Source: Chara braunii (taxonomy: Eukaryota > Streptophyta > Charophyceae > Charales > Characeae). From it: a DNA stretch of 40,942 bases. How positions within the stretch are numbered: the stretch's first letter is position 1; every line of letters begins with the position of its first letter. Below are positions 20,652 through 31,236 of the stretch, piece by piece. A model generated the notes under the pieces. That model searched no databases. It was not told the DNA's origin and saw nothing but the letters and a program-made list of their open reading frames with translations. A program made the position numbers and the translations under genes. The stretch covers positions 659,473 to 700,414 of the forward strand of contig BFEA01000607.1 in NCBI GenBank assembly GCA_003427395.1, read 5' to 3'.

Positions 20652-20830
20652 TCTTTTTGCCTCTTTTTTTTTTCCTTTTTTTTTTTCTTAAGCTCCGATC
20701 TAATCACGGGGAGCAGCACGTGCTCAGAACTGGGCTCAGCGTCCCTTATGAAGATCTTTATGCATGGCAAGGGAAGCTGGACCCGGATTCTAGCACGTTT
20801 GGTTTTCTCCGCTTCACTCATGCTCATGTG
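20652..20830 (-). repeat. LINE-tail-like dispersed fragment with A-tail
   Basis: On the minus strand: ATAAGGGACGCTGAGCCCAG, GAGCACGTGCTGCTCCCC, GTGATTAGATCGGAGC (20750-20691), then directly an A-rich tail (20690-20652). It matches 3003-3060 and the LINE A/B 3' UTR motif. As at 3003, the terminal GCTCTTATC hairpin is missing, so these two copies look like a separate subfamily that keeps only part of the LINE tail. Confidence 0.65.
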
Positions 20831-21415
20831 GCCCCTTACATTTTGTTTTTCTTGCCTCCAGTGGCTGAACTTGAAAAACTGTGCCAAACTGTTGCGCGAT
20901 AGTTATCCAGAAAGAGAGAGCAACATCTTCTTCTTCTTCTTCTTTTTTTTTTTTGAAAGAGAGCAAGATCAAAAAGGGCATCGTCAGAACACGAATCGAG
21001 AACCTTCCTGCTGTGCCAATTGTTGATTCCGCTGCAATTGGTGTTTTTTAACTTTTTTTTTTTTTTTTTTTTTTTTTTGAACTACGCTATATTGGGCAGG
21101 CAGTGCATGATTCTCTTTTCCTTTTTGACTTTTCGAAAAACAAGCCCGGTGCCCAAGGCTATGATTACACAGTGGAATACAGTGATCGCACTGGGGCCAC
21201 TACCCAGCTTCAGGGAGCAATCACACTGCAGTCAAAGAGCATTCCCGCATCCCTGATGACGAGGATGATACGGAAGATGATTGAGACAAATCTGAGAAGG
21301 AAAAAAAACTCAACAGCATCCAATGATAACATCTACATGAGGATAAAACAGTGGGCAGTGCCTCATTCCAGTACATCATGTTTGGGAAAATTGCATCTGT
21401 ACTACCTCATTGACA
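20831..21415. other. Homopolymer-rich spacer, no gene
   Basis: T-rich runs at about 20926-20953 and 21053-21078. Between them a CAATTG...CAATTG inverted pair. Open frames here have no recognisable domain. Confidence 0.5.
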
Positions 21416-21640
21416 GATGGGAATACCGGCTATACCCAGTCCCAGCACCCAACTCGCATCCATACCGGGGAAACGGCGGGTGGAAACTATTTGCATGCCC
21501 AAGACTGAGGTGGGCCCAGGTTGGCACTGCAAAATTGGAACTGTAACCAACTACTGGAATGCTCAATTTATGGACATACCCTGGCAAATTACGGGCACAC
21601 CCGGGACTGAGGTGGACCGGCCAAACTGCAGCTACACCTA
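21416..21640 (+). repeat. GATGGGAATACC dispersed repeat, copy 2
   Basis: GATGGGAATACCGGCTATAC, CCCAACTCGCATCCATACC, then GCATGCCCAAGACTGAGG and GGCAAATTACGGGCACACCC. Same start point as the copies at 10154 and 23148, diverging towards the right. Confidence 0.6.
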
Positions 21641-21868
21641 ATTACCCGGTGGCCAAAATGATCCTCATTCCCAAGTGCTGTTTGGCCGAAACTGTCCACT
21701 GGGATATTGGGCCTTGCCATGCCACTGTCGAAACTAAGAAAAACGAACCCGCGGAGAAGGGCAAGATGCATCTGTTAGCTTCTGATCCAACAGTGGGTAA
21801 ACTGGAGAATTTTGTTGAGAAATGCGGATCCCACAACTTTCCGATGTAGGAGGGCGCGGCGCTTCGTT

Positions 21869-21960
21869 AGGGGTACGTTTTCCATTTTTGTGTACATGGC
21901 GCGAAGTCCGTGATGGACGGCCCAACGGTGCTACACAAAATGGAAAGCTCGAGGACCCCT
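21869..21960. repeat. Imperfect foldback of about 92 bp
   Basis: Left arm AGGGGTACGTTTTCCATTTT (21869-21893) and right arm (21932-21960) pair through TTTCCATTTT/AAAATGGAAA, TGTGTA/TACACA and AGGGGT/ACCCCT. A (CCCCTA)-type run of four units follows at 21954-21978. Seen once in the window. Confidence 0.6.
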
Positions 21961-21978
21961 ACCCCTACCCCTACCGAA

Positions 21979-22420
21979 AAAGCTGCCACCAAAATGAGTC
22001 GGCCTTTTCGATGTCCGCCCTTGGTGAAAATGGACCAGGTTCCATTCTCTCCTGGCCGCTGGCAGATGCCGTGTCACCCACATGGGGAGGTCAGACCATA
22101 CGGTGGTCCACAGGAATGCCCGTCACGGTGGAAGGCCAAAAAATACCGCTGCAGTCCTTGGGAAAGACCCGCGGATCGCGTTTGTGTGGGGTCCGAGTTT
22201 GCTTTTCCGCCCCGTCCGACTCATCCCCTTCTTTTTAGGGACTTTCGTGTTTTTTCTCTTTTTGTGTATTGTGGGATCAGCGCCTTGATTCTGTTACTAT
22301 TGAATAGCAATGGATGCATCTTACCACTTTCTGCGGCAGATGCGTTTGTTCTCTTTTCGTTTCGACAGTGGCGGGGCAAGGCCGATTATTGTTAAACTTG
22401 TACCTTGTTACCCGCCCGCT
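21979..22420. other. No gene recognised
   Basis: GC-richer sequence with a 161-codon frame (21910-22395) lacking any recognised domain. Confidence 0.45.
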
Positions 22421-22512
22421 AGCAAAGAGGGTTGGACATAATGCCTGAATGTGAACGCATTTGCTGAGAGGTGCAGAGAATCGTGATTTGTGCATGTCTG
22501 CATGAAACACGA
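22421..22512. repeat. Hairpin repeat, copy 1
   Basis: GCAAAGAGGGTTGGACATAA, then GCATTTGCTGAGAGGTGCAG and GTGCATGTCTGCATGAAAC. It aligns with 22659-22765 both directly and, because of its own internal symmetry, in reverse complement. Confidence 0.55.
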
Positions 22513-22658
22513 ACAGACTCAGTCGCTCAACTGAAAACTCTTTACTAGTGGGACCTCACACCTTCCCCCCCCCCCCTCCCCCATTCCTCTCTGTGTCTCT
22601 CTCAGTGCATGTGCGTGCAGAGCGAGAGAGAGAGAGAGAGAGGGGGTGACGTCCCATT

Positions 22659-22765
22659 CGCAAGAGGATTGGATAAAGTGTCTGCATCTGGATGTGTTTC
22701 ATGGAAGGATGCAGAAATCGCAATTTTCTGCACCTTCCCCACAAACACATCCAGATTCGGGCTCG
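22659..22765. repeat. Hairpin repeat, copy 2
   Basis: GCAAGAGGATTGGATAAAG, then a long hairpin: ATCTGGATGTGTTT pairs with AAACACATCCAGAT, and inside it GGAAGGATGCAGAAA pairs with TTTCTGCACCTTCC apart from one bulged base. Confidence 0.7.
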
Positions 22766-22779
22766 ACATCTGATCCTTG

Positions 22780-22780
<1 letters not shown>

Positions 22781-22853
<73 letters not shown>
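22781..22853. repeat. (CT)n microsatellite
   Basis: An uninterrupted CT run. A shorter (GA)n at about 22623-22642 lies on the other side of the hairpin repeat. Confidence 0.95.
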
Positions 22854-22857
<4 letters not shown>

Positions 22858-23019
22858 TGTTGTATTGGAAGGTGGAGAGGGGAGAGAAGAAGAAGGATGA
22901 GGAGGAGGGGGGGGCGTGGATTTCGTATTTGGAATGACATCTCGGTGTCGGTACAGCCACAGTTTTGACAGCCATGTTTCTGGGCATTAGCATACCATTT
23001 CATGGTCCCCTACCAAGGG

Positions 23020-23148
23020 CCTGCAGAACCAGGTATGTGTGCAATTTCACATAGGGAAAAGCTGGGTACGACATTAACTTGAACAGCTCTGGGTATAGAT
23101 GCAACTTGAAGTTGGGCACTGGAACTGGCTATGGAAGGTATTCCCATC
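23020..23148 (-). repeat. GATGGGAATACC dispersed repeat, copy 3
   Basis: Minus strand: GATGGGAATACCTTCCATAG, CAAGTTGCATCTATACCC, TTTTCCCTATGTGAAATTGC. Its first base is one nucleotide from the A-tail of LINE C, so LINE C sits exactly at the element's boundary. Confidence 0.6.
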
Positions 23149-23149
23149 G

Positions 23150-25534
23150 TTTTTTTTTTTTTTTTTTTTTTTTTGAAACAGGCCCTTATGGTCCTGGCTC
23201 TATTTCCATTCTGGGGAGCATCAGTCCGGTTCCTATTCCATCGGCAAGTCATATTAAAAGATACATCATAAATACTCACTCACGCTTCCTTCCGTCTGGC
23301 CGAAGGACCCCTGACAGCATTGATTGCTCCACCATCGTGGAGGATTGACTATCAGCTTGCCCTGCTTCATCCTTTCCTCTCAGGTGAAATGCTCTAACCT
23401 GTCATATAAAACATTACCTAACGAGAAAGGTCGTAGCAGGTAGCAACGCCGCCTGTTTTGTCTAAACTGTAAGCCCCCTAAATGAAGCACATCAAAATTT
23501 TGCGGCTCTGAACCCTATTTGCCCCTTTTTCGTTTCCCTTTCATCTCCTCCTTGGCTGGCCTCACTTTAATTCTTATGGCAGCCTCAGTTCCTGTGTCAA
23601 CCGCTGATCATCTATAGTGTCATCCTGGTGCTCCTCTTTGAACCAATGGAAGATAAGTCTTTCTCCTTCAACGGTCGCGACTTTGCCTTGGGCTAATACC
23701 CTCTTGTGGAATTTGGAGAAAGTATCCTTTGCCCTTTCTGGGTTAAGCGCCAGTTGCTTCTTTGTTCTTCTCCATAACGCCCTAATCTCTGTCTCCAACA
23801 GGTTATAGAGAATTGCCTTGGCTTCCCCTCTGGTCATCAGATTCTTACCCATAACCTGCTGACATCTTCGTTTCCAGATTGTCCATAGCGTGTATTGTCT
23901 CAGAAGTTGAAAGATATATTTACGGCCTGCCCGCCATCCTTTAGGCACCACACTTCCTATCAATATTAAATTTCTGTTACTCGGGAATGGGACCTCCGTA
24001 GTTTGTGTCCATAATGCACGGGCTATGGACCAGAGATATTTTGCTTCTGGGCAATGGAGCAAGCAATGGATCAGAGTTTCCGATACCCCTCCCGTACACA
24101 TAATACAGTCTTGATCTGCCTCATTCCTATTGATCCTGTTCCCCATCATTGAACAACCAGACATTGACTGGGAGTGCTACGTGAAAGATGAGCCATTGCA
24201 TACTCCAGACCTTGGGCAGTCTGATACTGTGCAAAGATGACCATGGTAACCTTTCTACCTGATCCCTTGGTATATCCATTCTCTTATCCCATCTTCTCGC
24301 CAAAATCTGATCCAAATGGCATGATCTCCCCCTCAGACGGTAACCCACTTTAGTAGTGTACCAAAGTAATTCTCCTGCTTACTCTTGACGAACGTCCCCT
24401 GATGTTCCATGCCCACTCTGCTGGATCAATTTCCAGATCCCGAATGGATGTCTGTGGCTCAAATATTGTAAAATCTTCATTCTCAACCACTCTAATCTTT
24501 CTTAAGATGCTTTTCTTGATGACTATTGGAACCCGCGATTCCCTATCCAGATTACTGACCGTGACTCCTGGAGATAGTATTGTGTACATATCTGCTTCCA
24601 CCCACCGGTTAAAAGGTCCGACCTCCTGTCGTATACAAAAAACTGCCTCTGGTTCATTGGTAGAGGTTATTGTTTCCCAATCCCCCCTTCCCCATTTGTC
24701 CGGTTGCTTCAATATCCTTGTCCACTCATCCGGGATCAAGATGAGAATGTCATTCAGGTTTTCCGTTAGTCTGTGACATCCTTTCATTTCCTTTCTCAGC
24801 TCCCTACCCGTTTTCCATCCCTCCTTGTTGTCTGACCAGAGATGTTTTACCTGCCATACACCATGTTCTAACCACTTCCCCCATTTGGCGTCTTTTGCTG
24901 TTAGTGTTCTTGGCCTTCCCTGAGAGTCTTTTAACCATGGATTAGAAACTAGCGGTTGTCTAAGCACCTCATCCTTCGTTTTCGGTTTTCTTACTCTAGC
25001 CGGAAAGACCTCCGCCCATATTTTGAACAATTGAGCCCAATATGTACCCCTAGTTACTCCCTCTTCTACTACTTGATCCCCAACTCTATCCTTCTTAGTC
25101 CAACCCTTGCAGAATAACCAGAATGTACCCTTCATATTGGAGGGCGTTTTATATCTTGCCATCTGACGTATGTGATCGAGCACCAATGGGACCCACCGAA
25201 GGTGAGGCTGTGTTAACAACTTAATGATCCACTTAGTTTGGAGTGCCCTTATCTGTTGTCCTAGATCCAAGACTCCCAACCTTTCCTTATCCTTTGGTTG
25301 TATAACTTGGTTCCATGTTACCTTTGATATAAAGTTGGATCTTGTTGGGTTTGCTGTCCACAGATATGTTGCCGCCACCTTCCTCAACTTTTGTAGTGTA
25401 TCAGCAGGTGGTGACCATATCGTTCCCACGTACCATAACATAGAGAAGATGGAAGCATTTATGACTAGTGCCCTCTCGAACAGTGAGGTATGTATTTCCC
25501 ACCACGTCTCCAACTTTAATAACATTTTTGCTAG
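23150..25534 (-). mobile_element. LINE C (3' part of a second LINE family)
   Basis: The minus-strand unit runs from a break near 25534, through ORF2 C-terminal sequence (25525-23574) and a 3' UTR of about 400 bp (23573-23175), to a 25-nt A-tail (T run 23150-23174). The 5' end starts in the RT thumb, at the point equal to LEKM in LINE A. The 3' UTR shows none of the stem-loops shared by LINE A and LINE B, so it is a different family. Confidence 0.85.
23574..25525 (-). pseudogene. LINE C ORF2, thumb to C-terminal zinc region, frameshifted
   Basis: Frame 25525-24350 (391 codons) starts with WWEIHTSLFERALVINASIF, equivalent to RDKHTSLFGRSLVVNNVVLA in LINE A, and includes VLDLGQQIRALQTKWI and LRQPLVSNPWLKDSQG. 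A frameshift near 24350 leads to the frame with VWSMQWLIFHVALPVNVWLF, and another near 24150 to the last frame with CIMC, THIHC-like HCLLHC and LWTIWKRRC, the zf-RVT region. The stop at 23574 is probably the natural one. The catalytic RT palm is not present, so the copy is dead on arrival, as expected of 5'-truncated insertions. Confidence 0.88.
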
Positions 25535-26038
25535 GTTGTTTTACCGTACGTCTCGGACCCCTGGGTTGTCCGACTGGACGTCTGGTCGGACGTCGGACGG
25601 TCTCGGACCGGACAAGGGTTGTCCGACCTAGCGCAAAAAAAAAAATAATAATAATAATAAAATAATAATAAAAATCATGTGGCTTCTACCTTGCATAAGG
25701 TGTATGCCACCAAAATTTTGGCTCATTTGAGCCAGTAGAAAAAAAGATAAAAATCTTCAAAGTTTCTAATCCCCACCTATACCTCTCCTATCCCCACCAA
25801 AACCCCTCGTACCCCCCCCCTCCCACCCCAAATAGCACCCTATTACCAAATGCTCAGAAAATTCTGAATTTTTTTATGGGGGGTCTCTATGGCATGCGCA
25901 ACACTGTCATTTTTTTTAAATTTTTTTTTTTTTTTTTTAATGCCAAAAAGTGGTTGTCCAGGATCCCGGACAACCCCCCTACCGGACGGTTGGGGGAGAC
26001 GTCCGGCCATCGGACGACTGGTAACCTAGCATTTTTGT
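25535..26038. mobile_element. GTCCGAC-rich palindromic element (DNA transposon candidate)
   Basis: The left part (25535-25632) is dense in GTCCGAC/GTCGGAC words. The right part (25954-26030) has the same words in inverted order; its reverse strand starts GGTTACCAGTCGTCCGATGG, against GGTTGTTTTACCGTACGTC on the left. Between them lie AAT-rich, C-rich and T-rich runs and no coding frame. The right end borders a 140-bp gap. The terminal repeats are imperfect and the boundary with LINE C is uncertain, because TGCTAGG on the left is partly LINE C coding sequence. Confidence 0.45.
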
Positions 26039-26178
26039 NNNNNNNNNNNNNNNNNNNNNNNNNNNNNNNNNNNNNNNNNNNNNNNNNNNNNNNNNNNNNN
26101 NNNNNNNNNNNNNNNNNNNNNNNNNNNNNNNNNNNNNNNNNNNNNNNNNNNNNNNNNNNNNNNNNNNNNNNNNNNNNN
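26039..26178. other. Assembly gap (140 n)
   Basis: A run of n between the palindromic element and the A-tail of LINE B; repeat content on both sides probably caused it. Confidence 0.99.
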
Positions 26179-26693
26179 TTTTTTTCAAAAAGTCCCTCCA
26201 GTGCTAGAGATGCTGATAAGAGCAATCGCCGCTAGCACCTGGGGAGAGGCTCCATCTATTGGTGGGGAGCATCACCTGCTGGAAAACGGGTCCAGCGTCC
26301 CTGATACAATTGGAATACATCAGACCACATCAGAAAAACCGTAGGAAGATCCTACCAGCATTGATTACCCTGGAAACCAGGGGATTGACTGAGCAGGGGG
26401 GGAGCCTCTTCACCCTGATTTCGGTGCCAGATTTCTACTGCTACATACTGACTCCTTCCTCCCTCAACTTTTGGATGGAGATTGGAATATGTTCTTAGCT
26501 CACAGTAAGGGGACCTCTTCACCTTGCATCAGGCGTCCGATATACGACCTACTTGTCCCTATTCCCAACACATACTGTAGATACTGGGACATGTCCTCCC
26601 AGCCTTATCTTTAAGTAGACCGAGCAAGTGCAAGGGGGGGATGGGGAGTCAGGTTCTGCATCCAGGGGGCAACTGGGCAGAGACCTAGTCCTC
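26179..26693 (-). mobile_element. LINE B 3' UTR
   Basis: On the minus strand it ends in the same two stem-loops as LINE A: GCTGGA/TCCAGC, the block CTCCCCACCAATAGATGGAG, then GTGCTAG/CTAGCAC around TTGCTCTTATCAGC, and an A-tail cut by the gap (T run 26179-26185). The outer stem differs from LINE A at one base pair (G-C for C-G) with pairing kept. Confidence 0.85.
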
Positions 26694-29600
26694 CTATTCC
26701 CTTCCTGCGTCCTGACCGGTCCCACTCTGATTGTGCTGGGGGGGCACCCTAGTATCGTGCCCAAACCAGCTCAACTCAACTAAGGTGTTATGAGGAGGGG
26801 GGAAGAGATCCGGGAATTCAGAGGCCGGGGGGAGTGGGATGTCACTGGGGATTTCAGTCCATTTATGGAAAAGCAATCGATACTCCTTCTGAGATTCATC
26901 CAGGCGATCATTGTCATCCAACAGCCACCCATCCCATTGTATCCATGCAATCTGTCCCCCTTGTTCCCCCCCCAACCATTCCATGCAGAATTTTTTAAGC
27001 TTTTGGGTAATATAAACTCTTTTTGTAAGGGCTCTCATCTCTTGTACCTTCGTCTTCCATTGTGCTCTGATTACTGTTTCAATCGTGTCCCTGATCATTT
27101 CTGACATTTCCCCATTTTCGACTTGGGCATTTTCAAGCACCAGGATGCATCTGCGTCGCCAAATGGCCCATAGCACGACTTCCCTCCCTATCCGAAATAG
27201 GTTGGATGTGAAAGTTGAGGATTGGGCAGTCCAGTGACCGGTTAGCAGGGTCTTCCATTCCCATGGTCAGTCCCTATTTGTGCCTAAACAATTCCAGATC
27301 CGGACCCATCCTCGCCATGTAAGAATCGAGGTCGGGCACTGCAGGAAGAGGTGCTCTATTGTCTCGTTGATCTTACGAGAGGGGAAACCTCTGTTACATG
27401 CATGGCACCAAGGGAGAGTCATCCCTTTCTGTTCCAAGTGGGTATGATCAATAAGCCATGCATTCGTTGGAAGACAACGATGGTTGATCTGCCATTGGAG
27501 CGACGCAGACATGGCGGGTTTATTTTTCACCTCCCTGAACCATTTGATGGGTCTCAGGTGTTCTATTGGAACATTGAGGTGCCTTGCCCAGCGATCAATG
27601 ATGCGATCCCTAAGATTTATTCTAGTTCGAAGCATCCTATAGGTCGCTTTAATTCCTAGTGTATGGAGGTGCCGGTATCTGGGTTTGCTGATCAGTCACC
27701 CAGCGGTTCCCAAAAAGTGGTTGACGAGCAACTTCTTCCCATCTTTTTGGAAAAGGCCTATCCGGGAGCGGGAACCTCCTCCAGTCCTTAATTAATTCGG
27801 CCCAGAAGTCGTCTTTCCGCAGGTCCCAGCGGGCTGCTGACCGATCTGAGTGCGGTCTGGGTCTGGGTGGAGGCCTGGGGATTGTCCAAAAGATATCATC
27901 TAGCCAGGCCATGGGGTGTGTCGACGGTGTGGCTATAGGAGCTAGCCTCGTCAGTTGTTCTCATGCAAGCGGTTCCCAAGTGAGACCGGGGGTGCAGATG
28001 AGGCGTTTCAGCCATTGAAGTGACAGCGCAGCCGTCTGGGTGGCAGGGTCAAGAATGCCCAGACCTCCTTGTAGCCTTGGCTGCACCACCGCATCCCAAG
28101 CAACGCGGCTGATGGCGTGACGGGCCTCATGACTACGTCGTCACCGGAAGGCTGCCACCTGTTGTTTTAGAGTCTTGGACGTCGTCCCAGAAAGAGGCCA
28201 GATTGCAGACTTATACCAGATTGATGCCAGGACCACATTGTTTATAACTAGGGCCCTACCCATAAGTGAGGTGTGCTTATCCTTCCAGGTGCCCAATTTT
28301 TGCAAGGCCGACTGCATTATCCAATTATCATTGGTAGGTGGCTTGCCTTAACATTTTTGTCATCTATTCTGGCGCCATGGAATGATGGGGACCCTCACCC
28401 GCCATTCTGATACCCAAGTATCTCATTGTCTGATCCCGCGGTAACCACGTCATCCCCCCATAATTCTGTGGCTAATACTGTGGCTGTTGGTCCTCATGTG
28501 ATAGTCATCACCCCAACATCTTCTGCCAGTTGATTCTCATCTCCGATGCTAGCTGAAATGTCGCCATTGCTCTTGTAAGGGCTTGGAATGAAGAGTTCGT
28601 TGCTCTGATTAATACCGCCAGATCGTCCACAAATAATATCGTCGTCGGTAGATGTGTGACTCGTCCCTGGCGATCTGGTTCAACAATCAGACGGTCTATC
28701 AGAGGATCTTTCCTAAGGAATGAAGCAATAGCTTTCATTATAAACAAGAAAATAGGAGTCGCTAAAGGGTCCCCTTGCCTCACTGACCTTATCATTTTAT
28801 ACCGATGCGACAGGTGACCATTAACTTGAACCTGCCCATGTGCATCATTGTAAAGTACATGTATCCATTTACAAAAGTTAGGACCCACTCCCATCTTCTC
28901 TATACATTGTTGTAGAAAATTTCAGTTGACTTGATCATATGCTTTTTCGAAGTCGAAAAAGAGAATCGTTGCGTTTATCCTTTTATTAGTAATATACCTT
29001 ACCAATTCTGATAAAGTCATGACATTATCCAATATAAATCTTCCCGGGGTAAATCCCGTTTGATCTTAGGTGAAAACAACTTTCTGTAATATTCCTCGGG
29101 CGGTTAGCTAGTGCTTTAGCCACAATCTTATGAGTAAGAGTCAACAGTGTAATTGATATGTAATTTTTGATATCCGAACGGTCTCCCTTCTTATACTGAA
29201 GAGTAACAATGCATGTCGCCGACTTTAACCCCAAGCCTTCTTTCTGCTAGGCTTGATTGAGAAAGGATTCGTACTCTCCTCCTAGGATAGGCCAATACTC
29301 TATTCAAAATTCTTTAGTTAATCCATCCCTACCCGACGTCTTGTTAGGAGGCATAAACTATAGTGCTTCCCTCAATTCATCCTGGGATAGAGGTGCGTCT
29401 AATTTTTCTGCGTGATCTCTTTTCACCGTATGTTCGAGGTATGAAAGAAAGTTATTTTCGACTTCCTTCAACAGATGAGGAGTATGGTCACCTTCCCTAG
29501 AAGTGTATAATGCACTATAAAAGTCATAGGCCACCGATAGCATCCCTTCCGGATCCGAGACCATTCCTTGCAGACCTTCCAGCTGCTCTATTAACTTGTT

Positions 29601-30891
29601 TCTTCCTCTTGCTTTAATCTTTTGAAAGAAATACTTTGTCATTCTTTCCCCCTCCTCCCATTCTTTCACTCTCGCTCTCATCTGCAGACCCGTAGCCCTC
29701 CATCTCTCCCAATCTCCCAATTGGTTTCGTGTTGCTTCTATTATTTTCTCATACATCTCCGAACGCGGGTTATTAATTAAATTCCTTTATGCTATACGCA
29801 ATGTCTTTTGTAGTTCCATTTCCCTTGCCGCCCCGTTTTGATGCCAGCTGTCTGACTGCTGCTGCCGTCGCTGTTGACAAGGCTTCTGTAAGGTCCGCAA
29901 ATGATTGTGTGACCGGATTGTGTGTTAGGCACACTTTCAGAACAACTTCCCTCAATTCTTTGGTTCTTAATAACGAATTATTAACCTTATAAAAACTCCT
30001 ACCTCTGTGGACATCTTTATCCATAATAAAGTTAAGAAATATGGGTTTATGATCTAGACACATCCAGTATGGTAAGTCCCCTACTTTCACCTAGTGTACA
30101 GTTCCCACAGTGTCTTGTGATATGAGGAAGTAGTCAATCCTTGATGTTGAAATATGTTGACTACGATTCCTTTTATAATAGGTGAAATATTTTCCTTCAG
30201 GCTGTTGAAGTCTAAATGGGTCCATTAGGTCCGTAGCCGACATAAGATTATGAATAGGTAGGGTTTCATCCCACATCACTCCTTTCTCTAACCCCGACCT
30301 ACCCCCCAATAATCGGTCTCTACTAGGATCCAAAGTAGCGTTCCAATCCCCGACCAATATAAGGTGTCTTTATGGGTCTATGCAGTTCTGAAGTGAATCT
30401 ATCATTTCCGCCCGCTGATGCCCTCCATTAGGACAATAGACTGTAATGAGCATAAACTGCTCATCGTGATAGGTAAAGTTGAGCTTTATCCACCGACCCT
30501 CGTTTTCATTTAGAATGACATCTTGTACTATTATTCTATCTGCTGCCAGCGATCTTTTATTCAGTAAAATTACTACTGCTGAATGTGACCTAGCAGCCAC
30601 CACCCAAAAACTTGCCTTAACCCACCTTAATTGTCTTACTATACGCTGCTGAATGTTCTGATGCTCTAAGAAATTCGTAAGGTGAGTTTCCTGCAAACAT
30701 AATTAATCTGGTGTTGTCTTCCCAAACCAATTTGAGTACCTCATTACATTATCCCACTTATCTTTATTTTCCAAAATATGTACCATCCCATTCATGTTCC
30801 AAGACATGACCCTAAAGTCCGACTCCCTACGTTTTGAAGTTTCCACTGTCCTTCTACGTTTATACACTCCCTCTCTCAACCCTGCCTCCAT
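26694..30891 (-). pseudogene. LINE B ORF2 (endonuclease, reverse transcriptase, zinc region), broken
   Basis: The order is that of an L1-like ORF2. Endonuclease: SWNMNGM (about 30807), QETHL (30693), GDWNATLD (about 30351), SRIDYFL (about 30144). RT: LQYKKGDRSDIKNY (about 29200), FFDFEKAYDQV (about 28965), VRQGDPL (about 28790) and the catalytic FVDD (28622-28633), where most LINEs have FADD. Then MRYLGIRMAGEG (about 28410), RWEEVARQPLFGNRW (about 27720) and zf-RVT with CHAC and HLFLQC (about 27420-27330). From 30891 to 29776 the frame never changes but is cut by stops at 30703, 30370 and 30091. A frameshift follows near 29765. Further stops replace Trp, for example after YDQVN. Relative to LINE A about 0.5 kb is missing at about 27640. 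Not functional. Confidence 0.9.
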
Positions 30892-31236
30892 GAGCTATAT
30901 TGTCTTTTTGACTCTTTTCGAACTCCCTACTCAAGATCCTACCCGAGTCCACTCTACTGTTGTAGCCATAATGTCTATCTTTCCGTCCATGTAGTTCGGT
31001 TGCCATGCAAACACGTCGCTTTTGATCACTATGGCCGCTCCCCTTGCCACCCATTATGTCGCCTCCAAACCTCCCAGCAGACCATACGGAATCGTCTCCA
31101 CCACCTGCCATGGCATCCAGATCAATCCCTCTACCAACACTGCCTTTTCCTGTAACTTGATCATGACTGGCCTGTAGTCCAGCATGTGCATTGTACCCTT
31201 CGTGTCTTCCCATTCTTCCCTATCATGGTTGAGTTC

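Noticed and set aside
20980-21040. Possible pol III B box on the minus strand (GGTTCTCGATTCG)
   Set aside because: Two extra bases inside the box and no A box at proper spacing.
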